In this document: positions 6,078 to 6,402 of the stretch, one piece after another
Layout: each line of letters begins with the position of its first letter
Position numbering within the stretch: the stretch's first letter is position 1
Assembly (NCBI GenBank): GCA_017549665.1
Contig: JAFYUD010000224.1
Location: 1-6,402 of the forward strand
Origin: Clostridia bacterium
Lineage (GTDB): Bacteria > Bacillota_A > Clostridia > Oscillospirales > Acutalibacteraceae
DNA: 6,402 nt
Direction of reading: 5' to 3'
Program-made: the position numbers and the translations under genes
The notes under the pieces: model-generated
The model's input: only the letters and a program-made list of their open reading frames with translations
What the model was told of the DNA's origin: nothing
Database searches by the model: none

Positions 6078-6110
6078 ACTGCATTGTTATTGTGGTGCGT
6101 TTTTATTTTT
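6074..6110 (+). terminator. Riboswitch-controlled intrinsic terminator before thiT
   Basis: ACGCACTGCA (6074-6083) pairs with TGTGGTGCGT (6091-6100), a 10-bp stem with two wobble pairs and a seven-base loop. It is followed by TTTTATTTTT at 6101-6110. It lies 22 bases after the aptamer and 28 bases before the thiT ATG, so it acts as the expression platform by premature termination, and the thiT ribosome site is left free. Confidence 0.85.
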
Positions 6111-6138
6111 CCTGAATAAATATTTCGGAGTGATCGGA

Positions 6139-6402
6139 ATGAAAGAAAACAAAAAACAAAATCTTCTCAAACTTACTGAATGTGCGATAATGCTTGCACT
6201 TGCAACCGTGCTGAGTTTTATCAAAATCATTCAGATGCCCATGGGCGGCTCTGTAACACTGTGCAGTATGCTGCCGATAATTCTCATAGGTATCAAACAC
6301 GGTAAGCTTACAGGTGCATCAGTGGGACTTCTGTATTCATTGCTTCAGCTTGTTATGGATCTTCCCGGCGGAAATGTATTTTATGTAGGTATGTCTGCAG
6401 GA
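6139..6402 (+). CDS. thiT: Thiamine ECF-transporter substrate-binding component ThiT, N-terminal part, truncated by the window edge
   Basis: ThiT is the integral-membrane S component that binds thiamine outside the cell and hands it to the shared energy-coupling module (EcfA, EcfA', EcfT) for ATP-driven import. The open frame from ATG 6139 runs to the right edge, giving 88 residues of a protein usually near 180-200. After a lysine-rich start, hydrophobic segments appear at about 12-31 and 42-75. They include the ThiT-like stretch IQMPMGGSVTLCSMLPIILIG at 31-51, matching the P-x-GGS-x-x-L pattern of the family. GGAG at 6127-6130, eight bases upstream, supports the start. The TPP riboswitch in front and thiN behind independently support a thiamine substrate. 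Other small S components such as RibU or BioY are unlikely given this leader. Confidence 0.92.
   Translation, partial: MKENKKQNLLKLTECAIMLALATVLSFIKIIQMPMGGSVTLCSMLPIILIGIKHGKLTGASVGLLYSLLQLVMDLPGGNVFYVGMSAG

Noticed and set aside
6103..6300. Minus-strand ORF of 65 residues
   Set aside because: It is antisense to thiT and its leader. The plus-strand ThiT frame with riboswitch and ribosome site explains the region.

Overview
The window looks like ordinary chromosome from an anaerobic, low-to-moderate-GC Firmicute of the Clostridia, most likely a gut Oscillospiraceae/Ruminococcaceae-type organism. This is an inference from codon habits (many CTT, AGA and AAG codons), Gram-positive Shine-Dalgarno and promoter sequences, a fermentative alcohol dehydrogenase, a Rex-like operator and a TPP riboswitch in front of thiT. 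I see no phage, insertion sequence, CRISPR array, tRNA or rRNA.

Layout: (1) 1-270, minus strand, the first 90 residues of aconitate hydratase, running off the left edge. (2) 271-455, a divergent spacer with promoters for aconitase and for the next gene, plus an 11-bp inverted repeat. (3) 456-1931, plus strand, an M20 metallopeptidase of the CPS1/PM20D1 type with an N-terminal hydrophobic anchor. (4) 1932-2031, a convergent junction with two back-to-back intrinsic terminators, one per strand. (5) 2032-3816, minus strand, an NhaC-family antiporter with an unusual exported cysteine module of two CxxCxGTG repeats. (6) 3817-4038, a divergent spacer with a good NhaC promoter and, towards the dehydrogenase, a -10 box abutting an 18-bp Rex-type palindrome. 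(7) 4039-5187, plus strand, a FucO-type lactaldehyde/1,2-propanediol oxidoreductase with a UUCG-loop terminator. (8) 5283-5930, plus strand, thiamine diphosphokinase. (9) 5931-6138, a promoter, TPP riboswitch and terminator. (10) 6139-6402, plus strand, the first 88 residues of the thiamine ECF-transporter component ThiT, running off the right edge.

How the genes work together: the right end is a thiamine-salvage pair. ThiT captures external thiamine and ThiN phosphorylates it to TPP. The riboswitch should switch thiT off when TPP is plentiful, and I could draw an antiterminator that competes with both the aptamer and the terminator. The thiN gene lies upstream of the switch with its own promoter, so it appears to escape the feedback. 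FucO is a separate unit, probably controlled by NADH/NAD+ through Rex, which fits an enzyme that disposes of reducing equivalents. Aconitase, the peptidase and the antiporter are single-gene units with no evident link to each other.

No wholly new system is apparent. The best second looks are the Rex-like operator, the thiT riboswitch switching model and the cysteine module on the antiporter.
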